DNA of 48,463 nt, from contig DAHUZT010000118.1 of NCBI GenBank assembly GCA_027315005.1, positions 1 to 48,463 on the forward strand, read 5' to 3'. How positions within the stretch are numbered: position 1 is the stretch's first letter; every line of letters starts with the position of its first letter. The notes below the pieces were generated by a model, which ran no database searches, was not told the DNA's origin, and saw only the letters and a program-made list of their open reading frames with translations. The DNA comes from Acidimicrobiaceae bacterium (lineage in GTDB: Bacteria > Actinomycetota > Acidimicrobiia > Acidimicrobiales > RAAP-2). This document shows positions 15,735-25,347 of the stretch, piece after piece. The translations under genes were made by a program, and so were the position numbers.

Positions 15735-18710
15735 CTACGCGGAGTTCCTGGCCACCCGCTCGGTTGGATCATCGTTGATCTTGATCGATGACACCACAGT
15801 GCGCAGTTCGTCGCGAGATTGGATGCCCAGCTTCTGGTAGGCCCGGGAGAGGTGCCCTTCCACCGTCTTCGTGCTGACGAACAGCTCCTCTGCGATGCGT
15901 GCGTTCTTCATGCCTGACGCGGCGAGTTCGGCCACCCGCCGTTCCGACGGCGTCAAGGCGTCGGCCCCGGAGAAGGCCAGACGTCGGGGACGGGCACCAC
16001 TGGCCCTCAGCTCACGCAACGACTGGTCGATGAGCCGGCTCGCACCGCAGCGAACCGCGAGATCCGCCGCCTGTCGAAGCGCCGTCCGGGCCGCCACATG
16101 ACGTCCGGACTCCCTCAGGGTCCGGCCGAGATCCAACGTGGCGTGGGAGAGCTCGAGGACCGCTCCGGTTGGTTCCAACAGGTTCACTGCCTCGTCGAGG
16201 AGCGCCAGGCGCTCCGTCGGCTCCACGACCTCGGCCATGACCCGCAACGCCGCCCCGACGTGGAGCGGGGAACCGAACACTCGGGCGAGACTCAGGTTCT
16301 CACTCGCGAGTTCGTGCGAGGCCCGGTAGTCCCCGATGGCATAGAGCGCTCGGGCGCGGCCGGCCCTCCAGCCGGTTACCGCGGGGTTCCGGACCCTCCA
16401 ATCCTCTGCCAGCTGACCAGCCACCTGGAAGTCACTCAGTGCCGTTTCGATGGCCCCCTCGGCGTAGTGGAGCTCGCCCCGACACTCCATGGCGAGAATC
16501 TCATCGAGCGACTCCGAACCGTCCTCGATCCGACAGAGCTCCTCGACGAACTGAGCAGCCTGGGCTCTTTGACCCTGTTCGAGCGAGATCTTCGCCGAGA
16601 GGATCAGGGGCCATCGACTTCTCGAGGACCCATTGGTGATACTCAGTGCCCGACGGGCTTCCGATTCAGCCTCACGGAGATTGCCGCCTTCGAAGAGCAC
16701 ATGGGCCAAGACCGCCGCAATCGCGGCCTCCGTCCCAGACACCCCGAGGCGTTGGGCCGTCGTCCGCCTGTTGCGCGCGATCTGTTCCACATCGCCGAGG
16801 TTTCCGGCAAAGGTCGCGGCTTCGAGCGCTCGGACCATCCCCTCCACGGCAATGGCATCTGCAACTTCGAGGTCCTCTCCGGCGATGCTCTGGAGTGCCG
16901 TCGCTGCCAACTGCGACGCAGCGAAACGGTCGGGAAGAAGGACCCAGAACCCGCACAGATAGGCCAGGGCCAGACGCTCGTCCCGATTCCGTCCGACCAG
17001 TCGGCCCGCGAGGCTCTCTTCGAGCGCCGCGGCAGCCCGCATCCCACCTTTGATCGTCCGGTCGAAGTGGGCCACAACCAACTCGAGTCGCAGGCGGAGC
17101 TCCAGCTCGTCGGTGCCCTGGAGGCGCGCTGATGCGACGCGCAAGATGTCGAGCGCGTCGGCCGGTGACACCTCGTCGGCAAGGGCATTGACAACTTGGA
17201 GCGCCTTTCTCGCGTAGCGGGTCGGCTCGACCTCGAGGTCGCCGGCCTCTCGCAGGCATGGGATGGCTTCGACCGAGCCCATCGATGCTTCGACGGAAGC
17301 AAGTTCCACGAGGACGTCGCCTCGGATACTCAACTCGGGGGGTTCGGCCAAGGCGCGGATCAAGTACTCGTGTGCCCGTTCGTGCCTGCCTTCGTGCTCC
17401 GCAGTCCTCGCCGCGTCGACGAGACACGCTGCCCGCCACTCTTCGACCCCGGGCTCGGTCAAGAGCAGATGGTCGCCAACGACGCACGGAGAAGACCCCT
17501 GGCTGTGCAGAAGTCGAGCCGCCAGAGCGTGCAGGTTCGCCCGACCGGCCGGACCCATGTCGGCATAAATGCTCGAGGCTTCGACCGGATAGACGAAGGA
17601 AAGCGGACGTTCACGCCTGAGGATGTTCACTTCGGCGAGCGCGTCAGCAGCCACCTTGGCGTCCTCAATGTCGAGCTTGACGAGCGCAGAGGTCTCACGA
17701 ATCCCGGCATCCCCGCGAAGAACCGTGATTGCCTGGAGCAGCGGATAGGCGCCAGGCGGCAGCGAGTGCGTTCGGGCGACCATCGAGCGGACGATGGCTT
17801 GAGGCACGGCATTTTGGACTTCTTTCACCGCGTCGGAGCACGCCTCGAACCCGTTGACCCGGAGCCACGTCAACAGTGAGAACAGGAGAAGCGGATTTCC
17901 CCTGGTCACATAGTGGCACTCCTCGACCAGGTTCTCGAGGCCCAAACCACCGAATTGTTCTGCCACGAGCTCGGCCACCGAGCTCATCGAGAGCGGCTCG
18001 AGGACGAAGCTCCGGGTAGCAGGGTCAGCGGTCACCTGATCGATCGTCAATCTGGCCTGGGTGTCCGACCGCAACGAAGTCGTTCCGAGAAGCCATACCT
18101 TCCGGTGTTCCAGGCGACGGGACATGTACTCGAACCAGAGGGCCGACTCTCGGTCGCACAGATCCAGATCATCGACGGCAAGCACAATCGGCTGGCTCTC
18201 GGCCAGGAAGGAGACGGCGGATCGCAGCCCATCGAGCACCGCGGAGAGATCGTCGACGTCCTTCGGGCCGGTTCCCGAAAGAATGCCAGTGCCGAGTTCG
18301 CGCAGACACTGTTCTCGCTGGGTCGGGTCGAGGAGCGACAGGACCGGTTCGAACAGCTGACGCACAACGCCGAAGGAAAAGGGCGTCTCGAGGAGGCTCC
18401 CTCGAGCGCAAAGGACACTGAGCTGCTCTTCTCGCGCCATCCGACAAGCCGCATTGAGGAGCGCCGTCTTCCCGAGACCAGACACTCCCTGGATCATGAT
18501 TGGGCCGACTCTGGAGAGCCCGTGAAAGCTGGCCCGCAGTTCTTCTAGGAACCCTTCTCGTTCCCGAAGGCGAGTTCGCGCGGGAACAGGCTGATGCGAT
18601 CGACTTGCGGCATGACCTCCCACTCCCAAAGGCGGCGCGGGACGACGGTCATAGAGCATCGTTCCAGATTGTCGAGAATCCTCGCGCCGATTCCTCGGAC
18701 CGACGACCAT
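15735..18710 (-). CDS. Large ATP-binding LuxR-family (LAL/MalT-like) regulator
   Basis: 991 residues. The ATG at 18710 follows AGGGAG at good spacing; a second ATG at 18659 (MLYDRRP) is possible. The N-terminal region (from about 45) is an AAA/STAND ATPase opening with LREREGFLEELRA and Walker A GVSGLGKTALLNA at about 76, with VLAVDDLDLCD as Walker B. A long Ala/Leu/Glu-rich helical repeat region (about 400-900) resembles TPR-type sensor segments. The C-terminus (about 920-985) is a LuxR helix-turn-helix (LTPSERRVAELAASGMKNA, then VSTKTVEGHLSRAYQKLGI). It converges with the polysaccharide operon, so control of that operon is plausible but unproven. The ligand is unknown. Confidence 0.88.
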   Translation of the reverse strand: MVVGPRNRREDSRQSGTMLYDRRPAPPLGVGGHAASRSHQPVPARTRLREREGFLEELRASFHGLSRVGPIMIQGVSGLGKTALLNAACRMAREEQLSVLCARGSLLETPFSFGVVRQLFEPVLSLLDPTQREQCLRELGTGILSGTGPKDVDDLSAVLDGLRSAVSFLAESQPIVLAVDDLDLCDRESALWFEYMSRRLEHRKVWLLGTTSLRSDTQARLTIDQVTADPATRSFVLEPLSMSSVAELVAEQFGGLGLENLVEECHYVTRGNPLLLFSLLTWLRVNGFEACSDAVKEVQNAVPQAIVRSMVARTHSLPPGAYPLLQAITVLRGDAGIRETSALVKLDIEDAKVAADALAEVNILRRERPLSFVYPVEASSIYADMGPAGRANLHALAARLLHSQGSSPCVVGDHLLLTEPGVEEWRAACLVDAARTAEHEGRHERAHEYLIRALAEPPELSIRGDVLVELASVEASMGSVEAIPCLREAGDLEVEPTRYARKALQVVNALADEVSPADALDILRVASARLQGTDELELRLRLELVVAHFDRTIKGGMRAAAALEESLAGRLVGRNRDERLALAYLCGFWVLLPDRFAASQLAATALQSIAGEDLEVADAIAVEGMVRALEAATFAGNLGDVEQIARNRRTTAQRLGVSGTEAAIAAVLAHVLFEGGNLREAESEARRALSITNGSSRSRWPLILSAKISLEQGQRAQAAQFVEELCRIEDGSESLDEILAMECRGELHYAEGAIETALSDFQVAGQLAEDWRVRNPAVTGWRAGRARALYAIGDYRASHELASENLSLARVFGSPLHVGAALRVMAEVVEPTERLALLDEAVNLLEPTGAVLELSHATLDLGRTLRESGRHVAARTALRQAADLAVRCGASRLIDQSLRELRASGARPRRLAFSGADALTPSERRVAELAASGMKNARIAEELFVSTKTVEGHLSRAYQKLGIQSRDELRTVVSSIKINDDPTERVARNSA

Positions 18711-18989
18711 CCGTGCTCCCTACCCTCCGACGAGGTAGCCGACAAGGCACCCGCCCATCTCCGTTGGATATTCTGCTGCCAGATCCGGCGCCATTCATCA
18801 TCAATATTGCGGAAACCTCGCGATGACGACGCTCGATATCCCAGGGGTCCTCCGCCTCAAACGCCGGGGTTCACCATCCTCTGTCGTCGGGCACGGGTGC
18901 GGTCGTCACAGATGCCACTGCTGTCATTCCCCGGGACCGCCCAACGACGATCCCAAAGACGACCTTTGCCCACTCGTGCGCCGGTCGAG

Positions 18990-19817
18990 TCACCTCCGCT
19001 GCCCGCTACCGCTCGTATCGGTCACGCTGTCGTCGCCGTTCGGCCACCCCGCCTTTCGGGCGAGCGAGACGGCTCGGAGCTGTGAGTTCACCCCGAGCTT
19101 CTGGAGGATCGAACGAATTTGGGTTCGAACGGTCGAAACGGCCACCGACGATTCGATCGCGATGACACTCGCGGGGATCCCGTCGATCAGGCTCGCCAGC
19201 ACCTCCTGTTCACGGGGGGTCAAGCGGCCAAAGGGATCAGGGTTCGGAGCGGGACCTTTCGCCCGCAAAGGACCATCGGAGGATCGCTGATGGCGAGGGG
19301 TTCTGCGCGATCTCTCCAAGACATCGAGGACGGCCTGGAGGATCTCGTCGACCGGGCGCTGCTTGCTCAGCGCCGACGCTGCTCCCAATCTCGCGAACTC
19401 GGCTCGGTCCTGGGGTGTCAGGCGACGCGTCAAGACGACGACGGGACTCCCCTCGCGGGCGGTGATCTCGAAGAGGTCTCGGTCGAAGGCCCGGTCCTCA
19501 CTGACCTCCAGCACCACGACATCGGGCCGCCAGCGCAACGCGTGGCTGAGGCGCTTCGAGAACAGCCAGCTCGACCGGACGTCGAACCCTTCTTGCTGGA
19601 GCGCTGCAACGAGCGGGCCCGACTCGGCGCCGTGATCGCCGACGACGAGGGCCTTTCGGGGGTGTGGCCGGATTTCCCGGGAGACCGAAGTCCTCGGATG
19701 GCTCCTGGCGACCGTCCCCGCTGGAACCGGCGTGCGAACCTGATCTAGCCCGCGGGGTTTCATCGACGAAGCGGGTTTGCTGAGCGGATGCCTCGGCGGG
19801 TTCGGTCCGTCCTCCAT
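18990..19817 (-). CDS. LuxR-type response regulator with a degenerate receiver
   Basis: 275 residues. The ATG at 19817 is preceded by a purine-rich GGGAAGAAGATGAG stretch; an upstream extension to 20015 is Arg-rich and not credible. Residues about 55-165 look like a receiver domain (KALVVGDHG, RPDVVVLEVS, VVVLTRR, ASALSKQRP), but the phospho-acceptor Asp at the end of strand 3 reads Glu (VVVLEVS), and only one Asp of the acidic pair remains. Residues about 205-265 form a LuxR/NarL helix-turn-helix (RLTPREQEVLASLIDGIPASVIA, then VSTVRTQIRSILQKLGV). Such pseudo-receivers usually act without phosphorylation. Its targets are unknown; nearby secreted-protein genes are candidates. Confidence 0.8.
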   Translation of the reverse strand: MEDGPNPPRHPLSKPASSMKPRGLDQVRTPVPAGTVARSHPRTSVSREIRPHPRKALVVGDHGAESGPLVAALQQEGFDVRSSWLFSKRLSHALRWRPDVVVLEVSEDRAFDRDLFEITAREGSPVVVLTRRLTPQDRAEFARLGAASALSKQRPVDEILQAVLDVLERSRRTPRHQRSSDGPLRAKGPAPNPDPFGRLTPREQEVLASLIDGIPASVIAIESSVAVSTVRTQIRSILQKLGVNSQLRAVSLARKAGWPNGDDSVTDTSGSGQRR

Positions 19818-20091
19818 CTCATCTTCTTCCCAACGCCCGAGGTGCTGCTTCGGCCATGCGCGCACGGTACGCAACCGCCGTCCCGCGGTCGTTTCTCGGC
19901 TGTCCCACCGGTCTTCCCAGGTGAGTCGGGGGATTTGGCGCGTCCCAGCTCCCCGTCGCGCGGTGTGAAGAAGAGGACTGCTTGAGGTCGTTTCCGGCCA
20001 GAAGGACCTGGGCACCGGCCGGATTGACCGGGCCCGAACGAGGTTCAGGCCGCCCGGCCGATCGACGCCCTCAGGCCCGGCCCCGAGACTT

Positions 20092-20964
20092 CTACCCCCG
20101 GTGCAGGGGGAAGTCGTACCCGCCGCCGCTTCCGATGTTGTGCAGGGCGAAGACCCCCTGGAGCGTTGTCGCCCCCGAGAGTGGAACGTCTCCAGCCTGG
20201 GAACCCCAGCTATAGGTGTAGTCGAAGACCGGATCCGGCACGACCGAGGCCCAGGTCCGGATCATCCGCTTGGCCTGGGCCACGGTGGGCAGCGAGTACT
20301 GGCCCCCGGAGTCATCCACATACGAGCCGCCCCCGAACGCCTGGTACACCGGGACGATGTCCTGTTCGGGGATGCCGGCCTTCTCGGCGGCACCGACCGC
20401 GGAATTGATGTCATTGAACGCGCACCCACTGACGTCAGTCCGGCAGGGATAGACGTCCAGCCCATAGAGATCCACGTGGGAGTTGGCGGGGTCATAGCTG
20501 TGCCGATAGTCCGGGCTTCTCGACGACGACAGGTTCATCAGGACCAAGAACGTCCTCGCCCCGGGATCGTGGGCATGGATCCAGTCCGCCTCGGCCTTGA
20601 GATGCGACGGTGGACAGAGGGGACCATAGGAACCGGTGGGATCGGGGTCGTCCATGAGGTAGAAGCCGAAGACCTGCGAGTGACCCACGAAGGGCTTGAC
20701 CGTGCTGACGAAGGCCGAATCGGCACCGCCACACATGCCCAGATAGACGAGAGCCGAGACGCCGTTGGGCAGCTCGGACAACTCGCTCGGAGAAGACACG
20801 TCTGCCAGGTTAAAACCGAGCTGACCGGGCCCATAGACCCCGTTGACAAAGTTGGAGTTCGACGTGTAATGCAGGGTCGTGATGGATCCGGGCGAACCGA
20901 TGAACGCGGTCGGCGCCACGATCGCCCGGACGGTGAGCGACACCGCGATGAGACAGCTCCACAC
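20092..20964 (-). CDS. Secreted TIM-barrel-like protein, paralogue of 808-2598
   Basis: 290 residues, GTG start at 20964 with GAGG close upstream. An N-terminal signal-like helix (SCLIAVSLTVRAIVAPTAF) precedes a domain that follows the 808-2598 protein almost motif for motif: LHYTSN, FNLADVSSPSELSELP, VFGFYLMDDPDP, DLYGLDVYPC, VPVYQAFGGGS and YTYSWGSQ. It ends after the barrel and lacks the three wall-binding repeats, so it may be freely secreted. The candidate catalytic MDEPDP is MDDPDP here (Glu to Asp), which may alter activity. Hydrolase function is inferred from fold-like motifs only. Confidence 0.7.
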   Translation of the reverse strand: MWSCLIAVSLTVRAIVAPTAFIGSPGSITTLHYTSNSNFVNGVYGPGQLGFNLADVSSPSELSELPNGVSALVYLGMCGGADSAFVSTVKPFVGHSQVFGFYLMDDPDPTGSYGPLCPPSHLKAEADWIHAHDPGARTFLVLMNLSSSRSPDYRHSYDPANSHVDLYGLDVYPCRTDVSGCAFNDINSAVGAAEKAGIPEQDIVPVYQAFGGGSYVDDSGGQYSLPTVAQAKRMIRTWASVVPDPVFDYTYSWGSQAGDVPLSGATTLQGVFALHNIGSGGGYDFPLHRG

Positions 20965-21314
20965 CTCAGAGGCCCAGAGGCGCGCGCTCGGACCCGCCAG
21001 TCATGGCTTGGCGTTGGGAGTCGGTGCCGGCATCACGGGAGCATCCTGCCACCTCGATTGCCGTCACATCGGGCGCCCTCGCGCGCCCATCCACTCAGCC
21101 GATGGGGTGCTCGCACTGCCGACGTTGACTCTCGGACCTCTGCCAGAACTCGCGCCGGTCCACAGACCTCGAACCGCGCTACTCCCCTACCGGAGCACGC
21201 CCGCACACGGTCCGTCGCCGTGAAACGGGTCTTCAGTGTTCAGTATGCCCCGCTCAAGCCCCCCGAACGGTCCTTAAGTTCGAACGGAGGTCTGCCCTCG
21301 GGTGTGACCCCAGC
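20965..21314. other. Intergenic stretch without a supported gene
   Basis: I see no ORF with both a credible start and a protein-like composition. The stretch separates two minus-strand secreted-protein genes and ends at the stop codon of the gene at 21315. The short sequence CTTAAGTTCGAAC near 21271-21283 is a local AT-rich patch without a clear role. Confidence 0.4.
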
Positions 21315-22274
21315 TCAGCCGGGCACAGAGATCGGCGCCAGCGGACCATTGGGCGCCGGGTTCGGCTGGTAGGTCGAGAACGAGCACTCGCCGGTCGCGT
21401 TCGCAAAGACCTTGTCCGGCGACGCGTGGCTGTCCCCGTACTCGACCACCGGACTGTTGCCGGCGCAAGCGAGGTTGCCCTGGATCACGTTCGAGAGCAC
21501 CTCGTTGGCGTCGGGGTCGGCGAACACGTTGTCCGCGCTGGTGAAGCTTCCCCCCACGTAGTTCCGCAGAGCGCCGTTCCAGCAGGTCCGCAGGCCGGCG
21601 ATGGTCACGTCACCGACGATCCAGTTGTCTTCGAGGTCGCTGAAGACCGGCGAGTGGAGTTCGGAGGCAAAGACGCCGGTCGGGCGACACGAAACCCCGC
21701 CGCCGCCGCCCAGTTGGGTGACGTTCCCCCCGATGATGCTGTGGTGGATGATCACTCCGAGCGGGGCCGAGGCGACCACGTCGCCGCTCACGATGTCGAG
21801 GGTGCTGAGCGTCCCCCCACTGGCCGCCGCCGGGTCGTCGGTGCACGGCGAGTGGTTGAGCTCACAGCCCAAGATGAGCGTCGCGCCGCCGTCGACGTAG
21901 ATGTTGCCGGTCACATAGAGCGCCGACGTCCCGACCCCGTGGTTCTGATCGTTGAGCGCGAAGCTGGCGTTCAGGGTCGAGCCGGGCTCGATGCTGATGT
22001 TGCCGTCGACCTGCGCGATGCCGCCGTTCACCCAGCACACTCCCCAGATCACGACGCCGTTCGGATACATCCCGGCGAGCTGTCCGGGGGCCGCGTCGCT
22101 GCCCGAGCACACGGCCGGTTGTGTCGGTGGGGGACCCAGAGGGGAGAAGACCGCCGTGGGTGACGAGCCGGGGATGGGGATCGTCACGCCACCGGCCGGC
22201 ACCGCCAACACGACGCCGAAGGCGGCGAGGAGTCCGAGGCCGAGCACCACACGGAGGAACTTGAAAGCACGCAT
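21315..22274 (-). CDS. Secreted Gly/Asn-rich protein, likely beta-helix
   Basis: 319 residues. Residues 1-30 form a clear signal peptide (MRAFKFLRVVLGLGLLAAFGVVLAV, then PAGG). The mature part repeats short units of the form G-N-I-hydrophobic-hydrophobic, such as VDGNISIEPGST, VTGNIYVDGGATLILG, IVGDVTIAGL and YVGGSFTSADN, as in right-handed beta-helix or polymer-forming surface proteins. Six or more Cys (PAVCSGS, WGVCWVN, LGCELNHSPCTDD, VSCRP, LRTCWNG, LACAGN, GECSF) suggest disulfides outside the cell. There is no anchor motif at the C-terminus. The function is unknown. No ribosome binding site is evident before the ATG; TAGAAA about 10-15 nt upstream could be a -10 element. Confidence 0.7.
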   Translation of the reverse strand: MRAFKFLRVVLGLGLLAAFGVVLAVPAGGVTIPIPGSSPTAVFSPLGPPPTQPAVCSGSDAAPGQLAGMYPNGVVIWGVCWVNGGIAQVDGNISIEPGSTLNASFALNDQNHGVGTSALYVTGNIYVDGGATLILGCELNHSPCTDDPAAASGGTLSTLDIVSGDVVASAPLGVIIHHSIIGGNVTQLGGGGGVSCRPTGVFASELHSPVFSDLEDNWIVGDVTIAGLRTCWNGALRNYVGGSFTSADNVFADPDANEVLSNVIQGNLACAGNSPVVEYGDSHASPDKVFANATGECSFSTYQPNPAPNGPLAPISVPG

Positions 22275-22707
22275 AGCCCAAACTTTCTATCGGACCGGTG
22301 ATGAGCGTCATTCTCTAACAGCAACTCATCGATGGCAAGCGGAGTTGCGCCCCCGACGCTCTCCGGGTCCCGCTCGGCGCGAGCGTCCCCACCCCAGCGC
22401 AGAAGGCCCCGAGACACTCCGTCTTGGCCCGGCACCTGGCCCCACCAGACCCCCCTCGCGCCCCTGTGCCGAACCCCCTGTGCACGATCGAGGGGCCCTC
22501 GGAATAAGCGCGCCTCGAGGGCCAAGCGTCACCCCCTCGCCGATGGGGGGGCGACCGGCAGCCCGGCTCGCCGGTGGCCCCGTGACCAGCCGCGCCGGTA
22601 GGCGCTGACCTCGGAAAGGCTTGACATGCTGCCATGTAGGGCGTCCTGGTCACAGGCCTGCCGGCCCGAAGGGAGGTGCTTGACAGACCGCCGATCGGCT
22701 GAAGCTC
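22275..22707. other. Intergenic stretch, promoter side of the 21315-22274 gene
   Basis: No gene is supported; the frames here are Arg/Pro-rich shadows. Two TTGACA hexamers occur on the plus strand (22621-22626 and 22680-22685), but neither has a good -10 or a plus-strand gene downstream. Confidence 0.4.
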
Positions 22708-23637
22708 TTAGCTCCCGTTGGTCGACGGCGGCTTCGCCGACACCGGCGGCGCCTCGGTCGGCACCAACGCGCGCAGGCCCTTGAGCAGGCTGGAGAGCTC
22801 CATGGGGACGACGAACTTGGTCGAGGGGGAGGACCCGACCTGCTTGAGGGTGTCGAGGTACTGGAGCAAGAGGGTGTTCTCGTCTAGGCCGCGCGCGACC
22901 TCGAGGATCTTTTCCAACCCGCCCGAGAACCCCTGGGCCTTCAAGATGGCGGCTTGGCGCTCGCCTTCGGCGCCCAAGACCGTCGCTTTCTGGTTGCCCT
23001 CGGCCAACGTGATCGCGGCCTGGCGCTGGCCCTCAGCGGCGAGGATCGCCGCTGCCTTCTGGCCCTCGGCCTCGGTCACCTGAGCCCGGCGGGTTCGCTC
23101 GGCCGACATCTGACGGGTCATCGCCTCAAGCACCCCCGGCGGCGGGTTGATCTCCCGCACCTCGACATTGGTGACCTTCACCCCCCAGCGCTCGGTCACC
23201 TCGTCGAGGCGGACCCGGAGGACGGCGTTCATCTCCTCCCGCTTGGACAGTACGTCGTCGAGGGCCATGTCCCCGACGACGCTGCGCAAGGTGGTGGCCG
23301 CGATGTTCAAAGCCGCGCCGGCGAAGTTGCGGACCGCGAGCACCGAGGTTTGAGGATCCATGACCTTGTAGAAGATGATGAAGTCGATCGAGATCGGAGC
23401 GTTGTCGCTCGTGATGGCGGTCTGGGACGGGATCTCAAGGTAGAGCTCACGCAGGTCGACCCAGTTGGTTCGGTCGATGGCCGGATTGATGAAGACCAAC
23501 CCCGGTCCCCTGGTCCCGATGACCCGGCCGAGGCGGAACAGCACGATGCGCTGGTACTCGCGCACGATCCGGACCGACATCGCCCCCACGAACAACGCGG
23601 CGAACGCGACCACGCCGATGACGACTCCGATGATCAT
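22708..23637 (-). CDS. SPFH/band-7 (stomatin/QmcA-like) membrane protein
   Basis: 309 residues. The ATG at 23637 has GGGGG upstream and overlaps the stop of the NfeD-like gene (ATGA). Residues 1-22 are a membrane anchor (MIIGVVIGVVAFAALFVGAM). The SPFH domain follows: VREYQRIVLFRLGRVIGTRGPG, PAIDRTNWVDLRE and ALDDVLSKREEMNAVLR. From about 185 an Ala/Glu-rich coiled coil (RTRRAQVTEAEGQKAAAILAA split over heptads) matches the flotillin/QmcA tail. SPFH proteins form membrane cages and usually pair with NfeD, as here. Confidence 0.9.
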   Translation of the reverse strand: MIIGVVIGVVAFAALFVGAMSVRIVREYQRIVLFRLGRVIGTRGPGLVFINPAIDRTNWVDLRELYLEIPSQTAITSDNAPISIDFIIFYKVMDPQTSVLAVRNFAGAALNIAATTLRSVVGDMALDDVLSKREEMNAVLRVRLDEVTERWGVKVTNVEVREINPPPGVLEAMTRQMSAERTRRAQVTEAEGQKAAAILAAEGQRQAAITLAEGNQKATVLGAEGERQAAILKAQGFSGGLEKILEVARGLDENTLLLQYLDTLKQVGSSPSTKFVVPMELSSLLKGLRALVPTEAPPVSAKPPSTNGS

Positions 23638-24167
23638 GAGGCCCCCTTGTGTTCGTCGTCGTCCGGCTCGTGCCACCGACCGTTGGCCAGACCTCCGTCG
23701 ATCGGGTCGTCACCGAGCCCGACCACCTCGTCCTCGGACCAGACGCCGAGGCGTACTCCCGACGTCTCGATGACCTGCACCCGGTCTCCGGCCCGCGCCG
23801 GACGGTTCATCGATGTGGCCGACCAGTTCTCCCCACGGACCCGCACGATCCCTTCGGGGTCGAGGTCAGTCACGGCCACCCCTTCGGCGCCGACGATCCC
23901 CCGGGGGCCGACCTCGTGCAACGGCTCGTCCTCCTGGCGAAGGCCCCGCCACGTGAGGACCCCAAGGCTCCCCGAGATGGCGACGTCGGCGCCCAGGAGC
24001 ACCCAAAGCAGGGGCGCTGCCTGTCCGGTGGCCGCCATGACCACCATGATGACCCCGGCCGCGACACCGAGGCCGATGGCGGCAAGGTGACCGTGGGGGC
24101 CGACATGGAACCCCAGCACCGAGGCAACCACCATCAGTCCTAGCAAGACTCCAACGCCAGCCCACAT
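23634..24167 (-). CDS. NfeD-family membrane protein, partner of the SPFH protein
   Basis: 177 residues, ATG behind GAGGAG. Three to four hydrophobic helices occupy residues 1-75, including GLGVAAGVIMVVMAATG and LLWVLLGADVAISGSLGVL. The C-terminal region (about 85-150) has the OB-fold pattern of NfeD: GPRGIVGAEGVAVTDLDPEGIVRVRGENWSA in segments, then RAGDRVQVIETSGVRLGV. It lacks the N-terminal ClpP-like protease domain of long NfeD proteins, so it is the short form. The acidic tail (HEPDDDEHKG) is unusual but plausible. Translation is coupled to the SPFH gene. Confidence 0.85.
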   Translation of the reverse strand: MWAGVGVLLGLMVVASVLGFHVGPHGHLAAIGLGVAAGVIMVVMAATGQAAPLLWVLLGADVAISGSLGVLTWRGLRQEDEPLHEVGPRGIVGAEGVAVTDLDPEGIVRVRGENWSATSMNRPARAGDRVQVIETSGVRLGVWSEDEVVGLGDDPIDGGLANGRWHEPDDDEHKGAS

Positions 24168-24324
24168 GGTGACTCCTCACACAAAGTCCCAGGCCACCCT
24201 AGCCGTGCCGGACCGGTCGTGGTCCGCAGCCCCGACCCGGTGGCACCACCGCCGCCGGCGAGCCGCCCCGGTGGGCTTCCGACGCTTGCCCGAGTCGCGT
24301 CGGACCAGCTAGACAGGTTGGACT

Positions 24325-25326
24325 GTGCCCGCCGCCGGGCCGTCGACGACGGCGCGTCAACCACGTTCCCCCCGGCCCGGTCGGCTGTCGCGCTGGCTCG
24401 CGGCCGTGGTGCCGGCCGCGCTGGTCGCCGGGGGTTCGGCGCTGTACTGGGCACCCTCCGCCGGCGCCTCGGCACAGACCCAGACCCTGCAAGCGGAGGC
24501 GGCCCAGCTCAGCCAGCAGCTGATCCAAGAGCAGCTGCAGGTGGACACCCTCGGACACCAGAGCGAGATCGACGCCATCAAAGTCGTCCAGGACAACGCG
24601 GCCGTCGCCGCGGTCCGCCGGCAGATCGACCTCGACCAGCGCAAGGTCCGCGCCGACCGCCTCCGTCTGGCCGCCGAGGCGGTCTCGGCCTACGTCAACT
24701 CCGACACCACCACACTCAGCCAGACCCTCCAGCTCTTCGAGAGCGACCGCCTGGCAACCGCCCGCCGGGTCGAGTACGAGCACGTGGCGATCGGCAACAC
24801 CACGGTCACGCTCGCCCTGCTGCACCTGGACCAGGTCCGGCTCCAGGCGGCCCAGGGCGTACTCAGCTCGAGGGCGGCGCGGGACCAGGCGGCCCAGAGC
24901 GCGGCGCAGGCCGCGGTCTCCGGGGCCCAGCAGATGGCCTCGGAGCTCGCCGCCAAGCAGGCGCAGGTCACCGGCCAGCTGGCCGTCGCCATCGCCGCCG
25001 AGCGGAACAGCCAGGCGGTCACGGCGGTCGTGGCCCGGCAGGCCACTGGCGGGGCGGTGAACGATCCCGCCCTCCCTCCGTTCCTCCGGTGCGTCATCCA
25101 GGCCGAGTCCGGGGGCAACTACCAGGCGGTCTCCCCCAACGGGACCTATATGGGCGCCTTCCAGTTCTCCCAGGCGACCTGGAACGTGGCCGCCCAACTG
25201 GCTGGGCTCCCCCAGCTCATCGGGGTCCCCCCGAACACCACCTCGAAGGCCGACCAGGACACCCTGGCCGTGGCCCTCTACCAGGCCGACGGCTCCCAAC
25301 CCTGGACTGGTGACTGCGGGACGTGA
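24325..25326 (+). CDS. Secreted coiled-coil protein with an Rpf/transglycosylase-like domain
   Basis: 333 residues, GTG start. A basic N-terminus and a hydrophobic helix (RWLAAVVPAALVAGGSALYWA) form a signal peptide or anchor ending at ASAQ. Residues 50-235 are an Ala/Gln-rich coiled coil (QTLQAEAAQLSQQLIQEQLQ). From about 249 comes the resuscitation-promoting-factor-like fold: FLRCVIQAESGGNYQAV with the catalytic Glu, then GTYMGAFQFSQATWN, and a closing Cys (WTGDC) that can pair with the first. It should cleave peptidoglycan between sugars, perhaps held at the septum by the coiled coil. It converges with the antiporter gene 22 nt downstream. Confidence 0.85.
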   Translation: MPAAGPSTTARQPRSPRPGRLSRWLAAVVPAALVAGGSALYWAPSAGASAQTQTLQAEAAQLSQQLIQEQLQVDTLGHQSEIDAIKVVQDNAAVAAVRRQIDLDQRKVRADRLRLAAEAVSAYVNSDTTTLSQTLQLFESDRLATARRVEYEHVAIGNTTVTLALLHLDQVRLQAAQGVLSSRAARDQAAQSAAQAAVSGAQQMASELAAKQAQVTGQLAVAIAAERNSQAVTAVVARQATGGAVNDPALPPFLRCVIQAESGGNYQAVSPNGTYMGAFQFSQATWNVAAQLAGLPQLIGVPPNTTSKADQDTLAVALYQADGSQPWTGDCGT

Positions 25327-25347
25327 CCGGGCGGGTTCCTGTCGGCC

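Noticed and set aside
22621-22690. Two TTGACA -35-like hexamers
   Set aside because: No acceptable -10 at 16-18 nt and no plus-strand gene follows.
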